NCBI RefSeq assembly: GCF_024699075.1
Contig: NZ_JAILQF010000358.1
Coordinates: 1-6,175, forward strand
Direction: 5' to 3'
DNA from: Butyrivibrio sp.
GTDB taxonomy: Bacteria; Bacillota_A; Clostridia; Lachnospirales; Lachnospiraceae
DNA length: 6,175 nt
Position numbers and translations under genes: made by a program. Below are positions 5,014 to 6,175 of this stretch, one piece after another. Below the pieces are notes generated by a model. The model made no database searches. It saw only the letters and a list, made by a program, of their open reading frames with translations, and had not been told where the DNA came from. Within the stretch, counting starts at the first letter, position 1; each line of letters opens with the position of its first letter.

Positions 5014-6162
5014 ATGAGAAAAAAACTATTTAGTGCTTTGATGAGCGCATCTATTGCAGTTGCAATGATGTCAGGCTGCGGACTTAATGCTCCGGCTGAC
5101 AGCTCACAGGATGCTTCACAGGAAGTACAGGATACTTCAAACGAGACTGAAACTACAGATACAACACAGCAGACAGATGCTGCGGATACAAGTTCAGAGT
5201 ATGAAGTTAATGAAGCAGCAGCTGCAGATCCGGCAGTAACACTTACAATGGCAGAGGTTAATCCTGTTGATGGAACAATCTGTGGTGCCATGGATACTAA
5301 ATTCAAAGAAGCAGTAGAAGCCATGTCTGGCGGTTCTATTACGATCGATCTTCAGGGCAGCGGTGTTCTTGGTGTTGAAGCAGACATCCTTGATGGTATG
5401 CTTGGCGGAACAGGAACAGTTGACATCTGCCGTATTTCAGCTTTTGCACTTAATTCATATGGATGTGACAAGGCAACACTTCTTTCACTTCCTTATACTT
5501 TCCAGGATAGAGACCATTTCTGGACATTTGCTAACTCAGAGCTTGCACAGGATTTCCTTAATCAGTCTTCAGAGATAGGACTTGGAGTTAAGGGCCTTTA
5601 TTATGGAGAAGAGGGATTCCGTCACTTCTTTACAGCAGAAGATAAGCCAATCTCATCACCTGAAGATATGAAGGGTATGAAGATCCGCGTATCCAATGAC
5701 CCTGTTATGACAGCAATGGTTGAGAATCTTGGCGCAACACCATCACCTGTATCTATGTCTGAAATCTATCAGTCACTTCAGAATGGAACAATTGATGGCG
5801 CTGAGCAGCCAACAGCTAACTATAAGTCCAACTCATTTGATGAAGTAGGTCCTAACCTTACACTTGATGGACATACACTTGGCGCAATGATGACTATCAT
5901 CACAGAGAAGTCATGGGGCGAACTTACAGAGAATCAGCAGCAGGTAATCCTTGATGCAGGTAAGATTGCTTCTGATTATTGTAGAGAGGTTTCTGAACAG
6001 AAAGAAAATGAAGTTCTTGAACAGCTTAAAGCTGATGGTCGTAATGTTATCGAAGTAACTGATAAGACACCATGGCAGGAAGCTTGTAAACCAATCGTAG
6101 AGCAGTATGCTACAGGAGATCTTGCAGATATTTATCAGCAGATTCTTGATATGGCCAACTAA
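5014..6162 (+). CDS. TRAP transporter solute-binding lipoprotein, DctP family
   Basis: This 382-residue protein should capture an organic acid outside the cell and hand it to the TRAP membrane subunits. The N-terminus is a lipoprotein signal: MRKK, a hydrophobic stretch, and MSGC with the lipid-bearing C22. A long S/T/D/E/Q-rich linker (about 24-70) follows, then the DctP domain (about 72-380). Family marks are SLPYTF, the MKGMKIRV motif with R225 (the conserved carboxylate-binding arginine), a short SEIYQSLQNGTIDGAE stretch with E264, and the AEQPTANY/EVGPNLTLDGH region. The ATG at 5014 has GGAGGG (5001-5006) 7 nt upstream. Only 13 bases follow the stop, so the dctQ/dctM genes expected next are outside the window. 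The adjacent two-component pair and kdgF point to a sugar acid, such as a uronate, rather than a C4-dicarboxylate; this is inference from context. Confidence 0.93.
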   Translation: MRKKLFSALMSASIAVAMMSGCGLNAPADSSQDASQEVQDTSNETETTDTTQQTDAADTSSEYEVNEAAAADPAVTLTMAEVNPVDGTICGAMDTKFKEAVEAMSGGSITIDLQGSGVLGVEADILDGMLGGTGTVDICRISAFALNSYGCDKATLLSLPYTFQDRDHFWTFANSELAQDFLNQSSEIGLGVKGLYYGEEGFRHFFTAEDKPISSPEDMKGMKIRVSNDPVMTAMVENLGATPSPVSMSEIYQSLQNGTIDGAEQPTANYKSNSFDEVGPNLTLDGHTLGAMMTIITEKSWGELTENQQQVILDAGKIASDYCREVSEQKENEVLEQLKADGRNVIEVTDKTPWQEACKPIVEQYATGDLADIYQQILDMAN

Positions 6163-6175
6163 TTAAATTATAAAA

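Noticed and set aside
5007..5324. 105-residue minus-strand frame rich in Ser/Ala/Val
   Set aside because: It is the antisense shadow of the low-complexity linker of the DctP lipoprotein.

Overview
The window is low-GC, densely coded DNA from what is most likely an anaerobic Firmicute of the Lachnospiraceae (Butyrivibrio-like). This is inferred from the AT-rich intergenic DNA, the strong GGAGG-type ribosome binding sites, a YesM/YesN-style two-component pair, and a solute-binding protein made as a lipoprotein, as expected in a cell without an outer membrane. The genus assignment is a judgement from style, not from a marker gene.

Left part (2-1974, + strand). Three genes run in the same direction and end at a strong intrinsic terminator. 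First is the 3' part of a class I SAM-dependent methyltransferase whose visible C-terminal half resembles the methyltransferase domain of plant methionine S-methyltransferase and bacterial MmtN. It overlaps by 8 nt with a cupin that carries the complete metal-ligand and tyrosine signature of the DMSP lyases. After an 88-nt gap comes luxS. Together they suggest a methyl-transfer and sulfonium-cleavage module: the methyltransferase would make a methylated (possibly sulfonium) product and S-adenosylhomocysteine, the cupin would cleave a sulfonium or similar compound, and LuxS would help recycle the homocysteine moiety. The substrates are not proven by sequence.

Middle (1975-2548). A gap holds a promoter/RBS-like stretch with no gene behind it. 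It is followed by kdgF on the minus strand, a small cupin of uronate catabolism. Between kdgF and the divergent histidine kinase gene lies a perfect 11-bp inverted repeat that looks like an operator.

Right part (2549-6175, + strand). A membrane histidine kinase (His_kinase/YesM type) overlaps by 16 nt with a receiver-AraC response regulator (YesN type). After a 264-nt AT-rich regulatory gap comes a TRAP transporter solute-binding lipoprotein (DctP family). The gap carries a good sigma-A-like promoter, a cre-like sequence just downstream of the -10, and a 5'-UTR hairpin. The membrane TRAP subunits are expected just beyond the window. The working model is that the two-component system controls the TRAP uptake system for a sugar acid, probably a uronate or a pectin/glucuronan breakdown product, and that KdgF helps process it.

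An 18-nt sequence occurs twice (17/18 identical), at 1985-2002 and 4852-4869. It links the orphan promoter-like stretch to the dctP promoter region. No tRNA, rRNA, CRISPR array, insertion sequence or recognised riboswitch was seen.
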